Positions 25,038-34,371 of a DNA stretch of 56,212 nt are shown here, in pieces; within the stretch, counting starts at the first letter, position 1; each line of letters starts with the position of its first letter. A program made the translations under genes and the position numbers. The notes under the pieces were generated by a model that saw only the letters and a program-made list of their open reading frames with translations, did no database searches and was not told the origin of the DNA. Source of the DNA: Acetobacteraceae bacterium (GTDB taxonomy: Bacteria; Pseudomonadota; Alphaproteobacteria; Acetobacterales; Acetobacteraceae); contig JAIYDD010000116.1 of the NCBI GenBank assembly GCA_027487675.1, positions 1 through 56,212 of the forward strand. Direction: 5' to 3'.

Positions 25038-26015
25038 ATGCGGATCGTGCTGGCCAATACCGGGCCGCGGATCGAGGCGGAGCAGGTGGGGCGCCGGCCG
25101 CTCGGCGGGGTGGAGACGGCGGTCGCGCTGCTCGCCCGCGCCTTCGCCCGGCGCGGCCATGACCTCGTCCTGCATTTCGACGGCGAGGCGCCGCCACCCC
25201 CCGATCCCGCCGACTTGGTGATCGCCGCGCGCGTGCCGCGGCTGTTCCGCGCCCTGCCCGCGGGGCGCCGGGTGCTGTGGCTGCACAACCCGGCGGACTA
25301 CCTGCGCAAGCCGCGCCACGCGCTGCCTCTGCTGGCCGCCCGGCCGGGGCTGGTGACGCTCGGCGCCGCCCACCGGGCGACGCTGCCCTGGTTCCTGCCC
25401 GGCCGCCGGGTCGAGATCCCGCTGGCCGTCGCGCCGCCCTTCGACCAGCCGGCGCCGGACCGTGCGCCGGGGCCGCCGGTGGCCATCTTCGCCTCCAACC
25501 CGCTGCGCGGGCTGGACTGGCTGCTGGACGCCTGGGCGACGCGGATCGCGCCCGCGGTGCCGGGGGCGGAGCTGCATTGCTACACCGGCGCCGCGGTCTA
25601 TGGCGGGGATGCGAAGCTCGCCGCGCGCGCCGCGCCGGTGCTGGCCCGGGCGGCGGCCACGCCCGGCGTATGGCTGATGGAGCCGGTGCCGCGGCCGGTG
25701 CTGCGGGAGCGCCTGCTGGCGGCGCGCGCCATGCTCTATCGCGGCGATCCCGGCGAGACCTTCTGCCTGGCCCTGGCCGAGGCCCAGGCCAGCGGCCTGC
25801 CCTGCGTGGTGACGCCGCTCGGCGCGGTGGCGGAGCGGGTGGAGGATGGCGTGACCGGCGTGGTGGCCCGGGACACGGCCGGCTTCGCGGCGGCCTCGGT
25901 GGCGGTGCTGTCGGACGACGAAGCGTGGCGGCGAATGCACCGCGCGGCGCTGGCGCGCGGGCCCGGGCCGGGCTGGGACGAGGTGGCGGCGCGGTTCGAG
26001 GCGCTGGCCGGCTAG
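25038..26015 (+). CDS. Glycosyltransferase, GT4-like
   Basis: A 325-residue GT-B fold glycosyltransferase. The N-terminus [16 protein letters not shown] continues to [21 protein letters not shown], the acceptor-domain Gly-Gly motif. In the C-terminal domain [16 protein letters not shown] precedes the donor-site [19 protein letters not shown] with the E-x7-E pattern of GT4 enzymes, then EDGVTGVVA. The first two strands are present, so ATG 25038 fits. Sugar donor and acceptor are unknown. It follows otsBA but is separated by a hairpin and 270 bases, so a link to trehalose metabolism is not implied. Confidence 0.8.
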   Translation: MRIVLANTGPRIEAEQVGRRPLGGVETAVALLARAFARRGHDLVLHFDGEAPPPPDPADLVIAARVPRLFRALPAGRRVLWLHNPADYLRKPRHALPLLAARPGLVTLGAAHRATLPWFLPGRRVEIPLAVAPPFDQPAPDRAPGPPVAIFASNPLRGLDWLLDAWATRIAPAVPGAELHCYTGAAVYGGDAKLAARAAPVLARAAATPGVWLMEPVPRPVLRERLLAARAMLYRGDPGETFCLALAEAQASGLPCVVTPLGAVAERVEDGVTGVVARDTAGFAAASVAVLSDDEAWRRMHRAALARGPGPGWDEVAARFEALAG

Positions 26016-26254
26016 GCCGGGCCGACCAGCTCGGGCGCTTTGGCACTTTGCCTTTTTGGCGCTTTATCGCCCGCCTCGATGTCGAGGCGCAGCGGGACGC
26101 GCGGCCAGGCCGGGACTGCCGCGTGCCGTCAGGCTGGCGGCGGATCGGCATCCGGCCGAGCGATCCGGCACCGGACATCCGACAGGCGCGGCGACGTGAC
26201 AGCGCCTTCTTAGGATGAAATTCCGCGAAAGGCAAGCGCCCGGCCTGCAGGCGC

Positions 26255-26515
26255 CAGGGCGATCGCACACGCCCAGGGCGCGGAGAACATCTCCCTCCCC
26301 CGCCTCGGCGGGGGAGCGCCGGCGCAGTGCGCCGTCGGGGGTGGGGGTGGGGCGCGCAGCGCTGGACGGAAGACATCGACAGAACGGTTGCTTGGCGCAG
26401 CGCTACGCCCCCCTCACCCCGACGGGGCACTGCCACGGCGCTCTCCCCCCATCGGGGGGAGAGGGCAAGAACATCTCCCGGTTTCGCGATTCGTGCCGCG
26501 TGTGCAATTGCCCTG
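26255..26515. mobile_element. MITE-like element, copy A
   Basis: A 261-bp non-coding element bounded by inverted ends: CAGGGCGATCGCACACGC (26255-26272) and GCGTGTGCAATTGCCCTG (26498-26515), differing at two positions. It contains a CTCCCCCGCC/GGCGGGGGAG hairpin (26295-26316), a GGCGCAGTGCGCC palindrome and a CTCTCCCCCC/GGGGGGAGAG hairpin (26441-26463). Copy B at 44785-45047 matches it along almost the whole length in the opposite orientation. There is no reading frame for a transposase, so mobilisation would have to be in trans. Confidence 0.75.
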
Positions 26516-26546
26516 CTGCAGGCGCGCCGGGCGCCGCGGTGCCCCG

Positions 26547-29063
26547 CTATTCGTTCCGCAGCAGCGGCGCCGGCCGCACGCGCAGCGCCAGCGCCGTGCC
26601 GACATAGCCGAAGCCCAGCGTCAGCACGACGCAGCCCAGGATCACCGCAGCGGTCGTCCCGGGCAGGAACACCCATTCCCCCCGCATCACGAAGCGCACC
26701 ACCGCCCAGGACGCCGCCGAGCCCGCCGCCGCCGCCAGCAGCCCCGCCACCAGCCCGAGGATGCCGAATTCCACCAGCCAGGCCGCGCGGATCTGCGACC
26801 GCGTGGCGCCGACCGTCTTCAGGATCACCGCGTCGCGCACCCGCGCCCGCTGCCCGGCCGCCACCGCGCCCGCCAGCACCAGCATCCCCGCCAGCAGCGT
26901 GACCGAGGAGGTGGCCTGCAGCGCCACCCCGATCCGGCCGAGCAGCCCGGCCACCGCCTCCAGCGCATCGCGCACGCGGATGCCGGAGACGTTGGGGAAG
27001 GCATCGGTCAGGGTGCGCAGCACGCCGACCTCGGCCGCGGGGGCGGCGCGGACGGTGGCGATGTGGGTGTGGGGCGCCGCCTCCAGCAGGCCGGGGGAGG
27101 CGACGAAGACGTAGTTGATGCCGAGCCCCCGCCACTGGATGTCGCGGAGCGAGGCGACCCGCATGTCGATGTCGCGGCCCAAGACGTTCAGCGTGATGGT
27201 GGAGCCGATGCCGACCCCCCAGCCGCGCGCGAGGTTGGCGTCGAAGGACAGCAGCGGCGGGCCGCCGTAGTCGGCCGGCCACCATTGGCCCTGGGCCAGC
27301 CGCGTGCCCTCGGGCGGCGTCGCGGCATAGGTCAGGCCGCGGTCGCCGCGCAGCGCCCAGCGGGTGTCCTCGGTGGCCTGCACCTGCTCGGCCGGCACGC
27401 CATCCACCGCGACGACGCGGGCGCGCAGCGAAGGCGCGCGGCGGACTTCCGCCACGCCCGGCTGGGCCAGGGCCAGGCTGTCGAATTCCCGCGCCTGGTC
27501 GTTCTGGATGTCGATGAAAAAGAAGCTCGGCGCCGCCTGCGGCAGCTGGTCCTGGATCTGGCGCCGCAGGTTGCCCTCGATGGTGGCGATGGCGGCCAGC
27601 GTGGTCAGCCCGATGCCGAGCGCCACCAGCATGGTCGGCGTCGGCGCGCCGGGGCGGTGCAGGTTGGCGAGGCCAAGGCGCCAGGCCGGCCGGCGGACAT
27701 GGCGGAAGGCCCGCGCGGCGCGCATCAGCAGCGTGGCCCCCAGCCGGAACAGCAGCAGCGTCAGCGCCGCGCCGGCGACGAAGCCCATGGCGAAGCGCGG
27801 CTGCTCCGCCGTGCCGACCACCAGCGCCGCCAGCGCGGCGGCGGCCAGCAGGTTCGCCAGGATGATGCCGCGCGAGGGCCAGCCCGGGGTGGCGGTGATG
27901 GTGTCGCGGAACAGCGCCGCGCCCGGGATGCGCTGCGCCCGGCCGAGCGGCCAGAGCGCGAAGGCCAGCGCCGTCAGCAGCCCGTACAGCGCCGCCAGCG
28001 CCAGCGGGCCGGGATAGATGCCGAAGCGCGGCGGCACCGGCAGCGCGCCGGCCAGCGCCTGCGCGGCCAGCCAGGTCAGGCCGAAGCCCGCCACCAGCCC
28101 GATTGCGATGCCGAGCGCCGCCAGCACCAGCACCTGGATCAGGTAGGTCGCCAGGATGGTGCCCGCCGGCGCGCCCAGGCAGCGCAGCGTGGCGATGGTG
28201 CGGCCGCGGGCATCGAGCCAGGCGCGCACGCCGGTGGCCACGCCGATGCCGCCCACCAGCAGCGCGGTCAGGCCCGCCAGCGTCAGGAAGGCCGCGGCGC
28301 GGTCCAGGAAGCGGCCGACGCCCGGTTCCGCCTGGTCCGCGAAGCGCACGCGCCAGCCGCCATCGCCGACGGCGGCCTGCCAGTCGCGGGCGAAGGCGCG
28401 CGGATCGGTGCCGGCGGGCAGCCGGGCGCGGAGGTCGTAGGACACCAGGCTGCCCGGCTGGATCAGGCCGGTGCGGGGGATCGCGGCGTCGAGCACCAGG
28501 GCGCGCGGACCGAGCACGGCGGGGCTGGCGACGCGGTCCGGCTCCTCCGCCACCACGCCGACGAAGGTGAAGGTCGCCTCGCCGATGCGCACGGCGTCGC
28601 CGGGGGTGAGCGCCAGGCGTTCGGCGACCGAGCCTTCGAGCGCGAGGCCGAAGCGGCCGTTCCGCTCGGCGAGGCTGGCGGTATCTGGCGCGAGGCGCAG
28701 CTGGCCGTAGAGCGGGTAGGCGGCGTCGACCGCCTTCAGCTCCACCAGCGACCGCTCGCCGGAGGGGGCGATGGCCATCGCCCGCATCTCGATGATCTGG
28801 GACAGCGCCGCCCCGCGGCTGGCGGCCCAGTCGCGCTGCGCCGCCGTCAGCGGGGTGTAGTAGACATCCACCTCGATGTCGCCGCCGAGCAGCCGGGCGC
28901 CGTCGGCGGCCAGCCCCGCCTGGGTGGCGGTGCGCAGCGTGCCGACCGCGGCGATGGCGGCAACGCCGAGGGCGAGGCAGGCCAGCACGATACGCAGCGA
29001 CTTGAGGCCGCCGCGCAGCTCCCGCCGCGCGAGACGCCAGCCTTGGAGGATATGGGCGGTCAT
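26547..29063 (-). CDS. ybbP: ABC transporter permease, YbbP/FtsX type
   Basis: An 838-residue inner-membrane protein with two FtsX/MacB-type permease units. N-terminal WRLARRELRGGLKSLRIVLACLALGVAAIAA is the first helix. Periplasmic MacB-like regions and about ten helices follow, ending with a helix and short tail (LALRVRPAPLLRNE). It resembles E. coli YbbP, which with YbbA forms a MacB-like exporter whose substrate is unresolved. The ATPase gene lies upstream on the same strand, and the TesA-like esterase is divergent from the ATPase gene, preserving the tesA-ybbA-ybbP grouping. Confidence 0.9.
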   Translation of the reverse strand: MTAHILQGWRLARRELRGGLKSLRIVLACLALGVAAIAAVGTLRTATQAGLAADGARLLGGDIEVDVYYTPLTAAQRDWAASRGAALSQIIEMRAMAIAPSGERSLVELKAVDAAYPLYGQLRLAPDTASLAERNGRFGLALEGSVAERLALTPGDAVRIGEATFTFVGVVAEEPDRVASPAVLGPRALVLDAAIPRTGLIQPGSLVSYDLRARLPAGTDPRAFARDWQAAVGDGGWRVRFADQAEPGVGRFLDRAAAFLTLAGLTALLVGGIGVATGVRAWLDARGRTIATLRCLGAPAGTILATYLIQVLVLAALGIAIGLVAGFGLTWLAAQALAGALPVPPRFGIYPGPLALAALYGLLTALAFALWPLGRAQRIPGAALFRDTITATPGWPSRGIILANLLAAAALAALVVGTAEQPRFAMGFVAGAALTLLLFRLGATLLMRAARAFRHVRRPAWRLGLANLHRPGAPTPTMLVALGIGLTTLAAIATIEGNLRRQIQDQLPQAAPSFFFIDIQNDQAREFDSLALAQPGVAEVRRAPSLRARVVAVDGVPAEQVQATEDTRWALRGDRGLTYAATPPEGTRLAQGQWWPADYGGPPLLSFDANLARGWGVGIGSTITLNVLGRDIDMRVASLRDIQWRGLGINYVFVASPGLLEAAPHTHIATVRAAPAAEVGVLRTLTDAFPNVSGIRVRDALEAVAGLLGRIGVALQATSSVTLLAGMLVLAGAVAAGQRARVRDAVILKTVGATRSQIRAAWLVEFGILGLVAGLLAAAAGSAASWAVVRFVMRGEWVFLPGTTAAVILGCVVLTLGFGYVGTALALRVRPAPLLRNE

Positions 29064-29123
29064 GTGGTGCGGGGGGTGCCTGTTCGGGGAGGGTGCTGCG
29101 GTGGTGAACCCCCCCTCACCCGA

Positions 29124-29150
29124 CCCTCTCCCCCCGTCGGGGGGAGAGGG
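29124..29150. repeat. Extragenic palindrome of the CTCTCCCCCC family
   Basis: The arms CCCTCTCCCCCC and GGGGGGAGAGGG around GTC repeat exactly the palindrome at 13866-13892, again preceded by CCCCTCACC. It sits in the 123-base gap between ybbA and ybbP and could act as an attenuator between them. Confidence 0.75.
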
Positions 29151-29186
29151 CTTCTCGGCGCGGGGGGAGAGGCGACGCGCGCGCGG

Positions 29187-29894
29187 CTATTCGGCGGCCA
29201 TGCGCAGCGGCGCGGTGTCGGTCACGATCCGGCCATCCTCGATGCGGATCTGCCGGCCGCAGCGCTCGGCCAGCGCCGGGTCGTGGGTGATCAGCAGCAG
29301 CGTGGTGCCCAGCCGCGCGCGCAGGCCGAACAGCAGGTCCATCACCGCCGCGCCCGTCGTGCGATCGAGGTTGCCGGTCGGCTCGTCCGCCAGGATCAGC
29401 CGCGGCTCCGCCACCACGGCACGGGCGAGGGCCGTGCGCTGCTGCTCGCCGCCCGACATCTGGCCGGGATAGTGTTCCAGCCGATGGCCGAGCCCCACGT
29501 CGCGCAGCGCCGCGGCCGCCCGGTCGAAGGCATCGCGCCGGCCGGCGAATTCCAGCGGGATCGCCACGTTCTCCAGCGCCGTCATGGTGGGCACGAGGTG
29601 GAAGGCCTGGAAGACGATCCCCACCTCGTCCCGACGGAAGCGGGCCAGCGCATCCTCGTCCAGCGCGGCGAGGTCGCGGCCCGCGACGCGCAGGCCGCCG
29701 GCGGAAGGCCGTTCCAGCCCCGCCAGCAGCATCAGGAGAGATGTCTTGCCCGACCCGCTCGGCCCGACGATGCCCACCGCCTCCCCCGCGCCGACCGAAA
29801 GGTCCACGCCGCGCAGCACATGCACCGGGCCCGCGATGGCCTGGGCGGTGAAGGCGAGGCCCTGGGCCTCGATCAGCTGTTCGGTCGGGGTCAC
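29187..29894 (-). CDS. ybbA: ABC transporter ATP-binding protein, YbbA/LolD type
   Basis: A 235-residue ATPase. It shows Walker A GPSGSGKT (residues 44-51), Q-loop VFQAFHLVPTMTALENV, signature MSGGEQQR (146-153), Walker B LILADEPTGNLD and the H-loop ITHD. The VPTMTALENV stretch is typical of the MacB/LolD/YbbA branch. A GTG at 29894 is chosen because family similarity starts there and GGAG lies upstream. It pairs with the large permease encoded downstream. Confidence 0.9.
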   Translation of the reverse strand: MTPTEQLIEAQGLAFTAQAIAGPVHVLRGVDLSVGAGEAVGIVGPSGSGKTSLLMLLAGLERPSAGGLRVAGRDLAALDEDALARFRRDEVGIVFQAFHLVPTMTALENVAIPLEFAGRRDAFDRAAAALRDVGLGHRLEHYPGQMSGGEQQRTALARAVVAEPRLILADEPTGNLDRTTGAAVMDLLFGLRARLGTTLLLITHDPALAERCGRQIRIEDGRIVTDTAPLRMAAE

Positions 29895-29934
29895 GGGTCG
29901 CTCCGGCGGTTCCACCGGATATGGGCGGCGCGCG

Positions 29935-30579
29935 GTGCTGGGGAAGGCGCTGGCCGGTTGCGGAGTGTTGCTCGCCGGAACGAAGGCCGCGCGGGCGCAA
30001 GCCGGTGAAACGCGGCTGCTGATGCTGGGCGATTCCATCACCGCCGGCTTCGGCCTGGCGCGGCCGGAGGGCCCGCCGGCGCGGATCGAGGCGCTGCTGC
30101 GGGCGCGCGGGCGCAACGTGCGGGTGATCGATGCCGGGGTGTCGGGCGACACCACGGCGGGCGGGCGGGCGCGCATCGAATGGGCGCTGGCGGACCGGCC
30201 GCATGCCGCGATCGTGGCACTCGGCGGCAATGACGGGCTGCGCGGGCTGCCGCCTTCGCAGATGCGGGCGAATCTGGTCGCCATCCTGGATGCGCTGGCC
30301 CGGCGGGGGGTGCCGACGCTGCTGGCCGGCATGATCGCGCCGCCCAACCTGGGGGCGGAGTATGGGCGGGAATTCGCCGGGGTGTTCGACGGGCTGGCGC
30401 GCGAGCGGCCCGACCTGGTCTTCTACCCCTTCCTGCTGGACGGCGTGGCGGGCGACCCGGGGCTGAACCAGCCGGACCGAATCCACCCGACCGCGCGGGG
30501 GGCCGAGGAGATCGCGCGGCGGATGCTGCCCTTCATCGAAACCCTGCTGGACCGGGTGCGCGTTCCGGCGGCAGGCTGA
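29935..30579 (+). CDS. Arylesterase / SGNH hydrolase, TesA-like
   Basis: A 214-residue periplasmic GDSL hydrolase. MLGDSITAGFGL carries the nucleophile Ser34, then Gly in VSGDTT, Asn in ALGGNDGLRG, and Asp-x-x-His in DRIHPT, a complete SGNH set. TesA-type enzymes hydrolyse acyl-CoA, lysophospholipid and aryl esters. The only usable start near the domain is GTG 29935, yet the preceding codons read GRR, as in a Tat signal. The true start or a sequence error upstream is therefore open. It is divergent from ybbA, 40 bases away. Confidence 0.85.
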   Translation: MLGKALAGCGVLLAGTKAARAQAGETRLLMLGDSITAGFGLARPEGPPARIEALLRARGRNVRVIDAGVSGDTTAGGRARIEWALADRPHAAIVALGGNDGLRGLPPSQMRANLVAILDALARRGVPTLLAGMIAPPNLGAEYGREFAGVFDGLARERPDLVFYPFLLDGVAGDPGLNQPDRIHPTARGAEEIARRMLPFIETLLDRVRVPAAG

Positions 30580-30736
30580 GGCGCGCCGTGCCGCGCCGCC
30601 TGGCCTTCCGGGGCCGGCGGGGCGGGTCGGCTGGCGGGCCGCCTGCGCGCGGGCCCGCGGCGGGTGTGGCGGCGCGGCCGCGCCGGGGGGCTGCCTCTCC
30701 GGGGCGGGCGCGCCGGAGCAGCGGAGAGAGAGCCCC

Positions 30737-31273
30737 ATGGTGCGCCTGTTCGTCGCCCTCGCGCTGCCGGCCCTTCTCAAGACCCAGCTTTCCGCGCTGT
30801 CCGGCGGCATCCCCGGGGCGAAGTGGGTCGCGCCCGAGAACTACCACCTGACGCTGCGCTTCATCGGGGAGGTGGAGCATTGGCGGGCGGAGGAGGTGGA
30901 CCAGGCGCTGGCCGCCATCCGGGCGCCGCGCTTCGAGCTCTCGCTGGCCGGGATCGGCACCTTCGAGAAGGCCGGGCGCGTCCAGTCCCTGCACGTGGCC
31001 GCCGAGCGGACCGAGGCGCTGGCGCGGCTGCAGGCGAAGGTGGAGACCGCGCTGCAGCGCATCGGGCTGGAGCCGGAACGCCGCCGCTTCGCGCCCCATG
31101 TGACGCTGGCGCGGACGGACCGGGCGGAGACCCACAAGCTGGTGGAATTCGTGCGCGGCCACAGCCTGTTCCGCGCGGAGGCGATGGCGGTGGAGCATTT
31201 TACTCTCTTCTCGTCCCGGCTGGGGAAGGACCAGGCGCATTACGTGCCGGAAGTGGAGTACGAACTGGCCTGA
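30737..31273 (+). CDS. thpR: RNA 2',3'-cyclic phosphodiesterase (2H family)
   Basis: A 178-residue 2H phosphoesterase with the two HxTx motifs: His37-Leu-Thr39-Leu (NYHLTLRFIG) and HVTLAR near residue 120. It opens with LFVALALP and ends with FTLFSSRLGKDQAHY, the usual boundaries of ThpR/LigT. The enzyme opens 2',3'-cyclic phosphates to 2'-phosphates and has weak tRNA ligase activity in E. coli. ATG 30737 follows GGAGAGAGAG. No RNA-processing partner adjoins it. Confidence 0.92.
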   Translation: MVRLFVALALPALLKTQLSALSGGIPGAKWVAPENYHLTLRFIGEVEHWRAEEVDQALAAIRAPRFELSLAGIGTFEKAGRVQSLHVAAERTEALARLQAKVETALQRIGLEPERRRFAPHVTLARTDRAETHKLVEFVRGHSLFRAEAMAVEHFTLFSSRLGKDQAHYVPEVEYELA

Positions 31274-31521
31274 AGCGGTCCCGTCGAACCACGGCCGGCC
31301 TCCGGGGCCTGCCGGCGGCTGCGCGACCGCGCCGACCATCATCGATCGCCGCTTCCGGGCTGGTCATGGCCCGGCGCAGTCCGGGGAAGCGCGCGACGCC
31401 ACGCGGGCGGACCGCGCGGCCCGGCGCCGCCGCCCGCAAGCGCCGGCCGGCACCGGGCGGGCGGCCAGCCGGAGACGCGGAGCCCCGGCCCGCCGGGCCG
31501 CGGACGCCGCCCTCCGCCGCC
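31274..31521. other. Non-coding gap between convergent genes
   Basis: About 250 bases of GC-rich sequence lie between the thpR stop and the stop of the NMT1-like gene on the other strand. I see no convincing gene, riboswitch or conserved repeat. Confidence 0.5.
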
Positions 31522-32511
31522 TCAGCCCAGCGCGGCGTCCCGCACCGAGAGATCCAGGTAGCGCATCGGGTCGGCCAGTTCCTTGCGCGGCTGGGCATAG
31601 GCGCTGCGCAGCCGCAGCACGGTGCGCAGCCCGTCCAGGTCCACCCGCAGGTCGCGGAAGATGCCCGTCGAGGCGTCCAGCAGCGCCGCCTGGGCGCGTT
31701 CCGCGACGGGCCGCGGCATGCTGGCGCGGGCCGTCAGCAGGCCGACGCCGGCCTCGGCGTTCGCGGGGTCGGCCAGCCAGGCGATGCTGTCGCGGAAGCC
31801 GCGCGCGAAGCCGACCAGCGCCGCGCGCTTCTCCGCCACCACGCCGCGGCGCGCCGTGCCGACGATGCCCTGGTAGGGCCCGATCACGTCGCGCGCGCGC
31901 ACCAGGCGCCGGAAGCCCGCGCCTTCGGCCGCCAGGTCGAGCGGCGTGTTCAGCAGCGTCGCCGCCTGCCTTCCCTCGCGCAGCGCGGCCAGCCGTTGCG
32001 CGCCGCCGCCGACGGCGACCCAGTTCACCGCTTCCGCCAGGCCCTGGCGAGACAGGATCTCGCGCAGCACGAAGGCGAAGCCGGTGGTCATCGCATCGAC
32101 GGACACGTCGCGGCCGCGCAGCGCGGCGAGGTCCGGCACGTCGGGCGCGGCCATGACGGAGAGCATGCCGTCATCCACGCCGAACAGCGCGACGAAATCG
32201 GCCTGGCCGGGCAGCTGCGCCTCGCCCTGGCCTTCGACATAGGCGACGACGTTGTCGACCGAGGTCAGCGCCAGGTCGAAGCGGCCGCCGAACAGGTCGG
32301 CGGCCATGGCGCGGGAATTGGGCGTCAGCTCCAGCGTCACCTCCACGCCGTGCCGGGCGAAGAGGCCGTGCTGCTGCCCCGCCCAGACCGGCAGGTTCGA
32401 TGCGCCCGCGAAGGCGACGACGCGCAGCGGCGCGGGCGCGGTCTGCGCCAGCGCAGGTGTCGCGAGCATGGCGGGCAGCGCCAGCGCGGCGCGTCGGGGG
32501 ATGCGCGTCAT
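31522..32511 (-). CDS. ABC transporter substrate-binding protein, NMT1/SsuA-like
   Basis: A 329-residue periplasmic binding protein. Signal peptide MTRIPRRAALALPAMLATPA ends at ALAQ. The mature part has VVAFAGASNLPVWAGQQHGLFARHGVEV, then FDLALTSVDNVVAYVEGQG, the type II fold of NMT1/THI5 and sulfonate/nitrate receptors. No permease or ATPase gene adjoins it, so it is an orphan receptor within the catabolic operon. It follows the Bug receptor with a 4-base gap. Ligand unknown, plausibly the aromatic or sulfonated precursor handled by the operon. Confidence 0.82.
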   Translation of the reverse strand: MTRIPRRAALALPAMLATPALAQTAPAPLRVVAFAGASNLPVWAGQQHGLFARHGVEVTLELTPNSRAMAADLFGGRFDLALTSVDNVVAYVEGQGEAQLPGQADFVALFGVDDGMLSVMAAPDVPDLAALRGRDVSVDAMTTGFAFVLREILSRQGLAEAVNWVAVGGGAQRLAALREGRQAATLLNTPLDLAAEGAGFRRLVRARDVIGPYQGIVGTARRGVVAEKRAALVGFARGFRDSIAWLADPANAEAGVGLLTARASMPRPVAERAQAALLDASTGIFRDLRVDLDGLRTVLRLRSAYAQPRKELADPMRYLDLSVRDAALG

Positions 32512-32515
32512 CGCC

Positions 32516-33511
32516 TCAGTCCGCGAACTGGCCGGCGGCCTGCAGGATCGGCCGCCACTTCGCGATCTCGGCCGCCACATGCGCGCGGTGCGCTTCCGGC
32601 GTCTGGCGCGATTCCGGCTCTGGCGGGCTGCCCAGCTCGTTCAGCCGCTGCACCACGCGCGGATCGCGCAGCGCGACGCGCAGCGCTTGGTTCAGCCGCG
32701 CGACGACGGGCGCCGGCGTGCCGCGCGGCGCATAGACGCCGTGCCACACCGCGATCTCGAAGCCCTGCAGGCCGGCGCCCGTGGCGGTCGGCACGCCCGG
32801 CACCTGCGGCAGCGGTTCGGCCGTGGTGACCGCCATCGCCTTCACGCTGCGCGCCTGGATGAAGGGGATCGCGCTGGTGGTCTGGTCGCAATAGATGTCG
32901 ATGCGGCCGGCGATGATCTCCGGGTAGATCGGCCCCGACCCGGTGTAGGAGATGGTGGTGGCGCCGACGCCGAGCTGCGCCTGGAACAGCGTGCCGCAGA
33001 GCTGGCTGGCCGAGCCCAGGCCCGCATTGGCCAGGTTCACGCGGTCGCGCCGCTCGCGCACGAAGCGCAGCATGTCGGCGAAGGTCTCGCCCGGGAAGTC
33101 GGGGCGCGCCATCCACACCATCGGCGTGGCGGTGACCAGGCCGATATATTCGAAGGCGGTCAGCGGATCATAGGGCAGGCGGCGGTAGAGCGTCGGCGCG
33201 GTGGCCATGCCGATGTTGTGCAGCAGGATGGTGTAGCCGTCGGGGCGCGCCTGCGCGACGCGGTTGGTGCCGGTGGTGCCGCCGGCGCCGCCGACATTCT
33301 GCACCACCATGTTCACGCCGAGGTCGCGCGCCATCACCTCGGCGATCAGGCGGCCGACCGCGTCCGTCGGGCCGCCGGGGGCGAAGGGGATCACCAGCGT
33401 GATGGTCTGGTCCGGCCAGCTCGACTGCGCACGCAGCTGCGGCGCGACGAGCAGCGCGGCGGCTCCGGTGCCCGCGGCCAGCAGGCCGCGGCGCGTAAGG
33501 CTCATGCTCAT
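32516..33511 (-). CDS. Bug/TctC-family periplasmic receptor
   Basis: A 331-residue receptor with signal peptide SLTRRGLLAAGTGAAALL, mature start SSWPDQTITLVIPFAPGGPTDAV (canonical first ligand loop) and VVQNVGGAGGTTG, RPDGYTIL and YDPLTAFEYIG motifs. ATG 33511 and ATG 33505 are both possible; the longer is chosen for spacing to GGGAA. It is the fourth Bug protein in the window and the only one lying in the LacI-associated operon, so it probably captures that operon's substrate or a relative of it. Confidence 0.9.
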   Translation of the reverse strand: MSMSLTRRGLLAAGTGAAALLVAPQLRAQSSWPDQTITLVIPFAPGGPTDAVGRLIAEVMARDLGVNMVVQNVGGAGGTTGTNRVAQARPDGYTILLHNIGMATAPTLYRRLPYDPLTAFEYIGLVTATPMVWMARPDFPGETFADMLRFVRERRDRVNLANAGLGSASQLCGTLFQAQLGVGATTISYTGSGPIYPEIIAGRIDIYCDQTTSAIPFIQARSVKAMAVTTAEPLPQVPGVPTATGAGLQGFEIAVWHGVYAPRGTPAPVVARLNQALRVALRDPRVVQRLNELGSPPEPESRQTPEAHRAHVAAEIAKWRPILQAAGQFAD

Positions 33512-33551
33512 CCTGTCCGTTCCCTGTCCCGTTCTCGTTGGTCGGGTGAGC

Positions 33552-34307
33552 CTAACGCCCGCCGGAAATATCCACCATCGTTCCCGTCATGTAGCCGGCG
33601 CGGTCGGAGAGCAGGAAGGCGGCGAGGCCCGCCACCTCCTCCGGCTCGCCCGGCCGTCCGGCGGCGATGGCGGCGGTGATCGCGCGCAGGCGGTCGGCGC
33701 CGGCGCGGGCCTCGTGGCTGTCGGTGCGGATCACGCCGGGGCGGATGCCGACGACGCGGATGCCGAGCTTGCCGACCTCATTGGCGAGGCCCACGGTGAA
33801 GCCATCCATCGCGCCCTTGGCGGCGGCATACATCACGCGGCCGGGCTGGCCGCCGAGCACGCTGGCGCGGCTGCCCATGTTGACGATGACGCCGCCCGAC
33901 CCACCGCGATCGGTGGCCATGCGGCGGACGGCTTCGCGCGAACAGAAGGCGGCGGAGCGGAAATTGCCGTCCATCAGCTTGTCGAAATCGGCGGTGGTCA
34001 TGTCGGCGATGCGGAAATCGGCGCTGCCGCCGGCATTGTTCACCAGGCCCTTGAGCGGGCCGAGGGCGAGGGCGTCGAGCGCGGCGAACAGCGCCTCGAC
34101 CCCCGCTTCGGTGGTGACGTCGCCCTGCAGGGCCGCGGCGCGGCCGCCGGCGGCTTCGATGGCGGCGACGGTGGCGGCGGCGCTGTCGGCGTCGCGCAGG
34201 TAGTTGACGACGGCGGTCCAGCCATCGGCGGCGCAGGCGCGCGCCACCGCGGCGCCGATGCCGCGGCCGCCGCCGGTGACGAGGACGACCTTGTTGGTAT
34301 CACCCAT
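33552..34307 (-). CDS. SDR-family NAD(P)-dependent oxidoreductase
   Basis: A 251-residue classical short-chain dehydrogenase. Cofactor motif TGGGRGIG (11-18), structural NNAG (90-93), catalytic Ser146 or Ser149 (NMGSRAS), Tyr160 and Lys164 (YAAAK) and IRPGVIRTD are present. The Gly-rich motif followed by NYLRDAD suggests NADP(H) preference. It is part of the dioxygenase-BKACE operon, 64 bases after BKACE, and could reduce a ring-cleavage or side-chain keto intermediate. Confidence 0.9.
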   Translation of the reverse strand: MGDTNKVVLVTGGGRGIGAAVARACAADGWTAVVNYLRDADSAAATVAAIEAAGGRAAALQGDVTTEAGVEALFAALDALALGPLKGLVNNAGGSADFRIADMTTADFDKLMDGNFRSAAFCSREAVRRMATDRGGSGGVIVNMGSRASVLGGQPGRVMYAAAKGAMDGFTVGLANEVGKLGIRVVGIRPGVIRTDSHEARAGADRLRAITAAIAAGRPGEPEEVAGLAAFLLSDRAGYMTGTMVDISGGR

Positions 34308-34371
34308 CCGATTCAGGCCTCCGGTGCTCGCCGCATGAGTCGGCTCCGCCCTGCGGTCATCGGATGGGCGC

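Noticed and set aside
29187-29894. LolD of the lipoprotein exporter
   Set aside because: The partner is one large YbbP-type permease and a TesA-like esterase is adjacent, which fits the ybbA-ybbP system better; lolA is far away.
26388-30008. Very long plus-strand reading frame of about 1,200 codons
   Set aside because: It runs antisense through ybbP and ybbA and through non-coding repeats; its translation is Arg/Gln/Gly-rich without domains.
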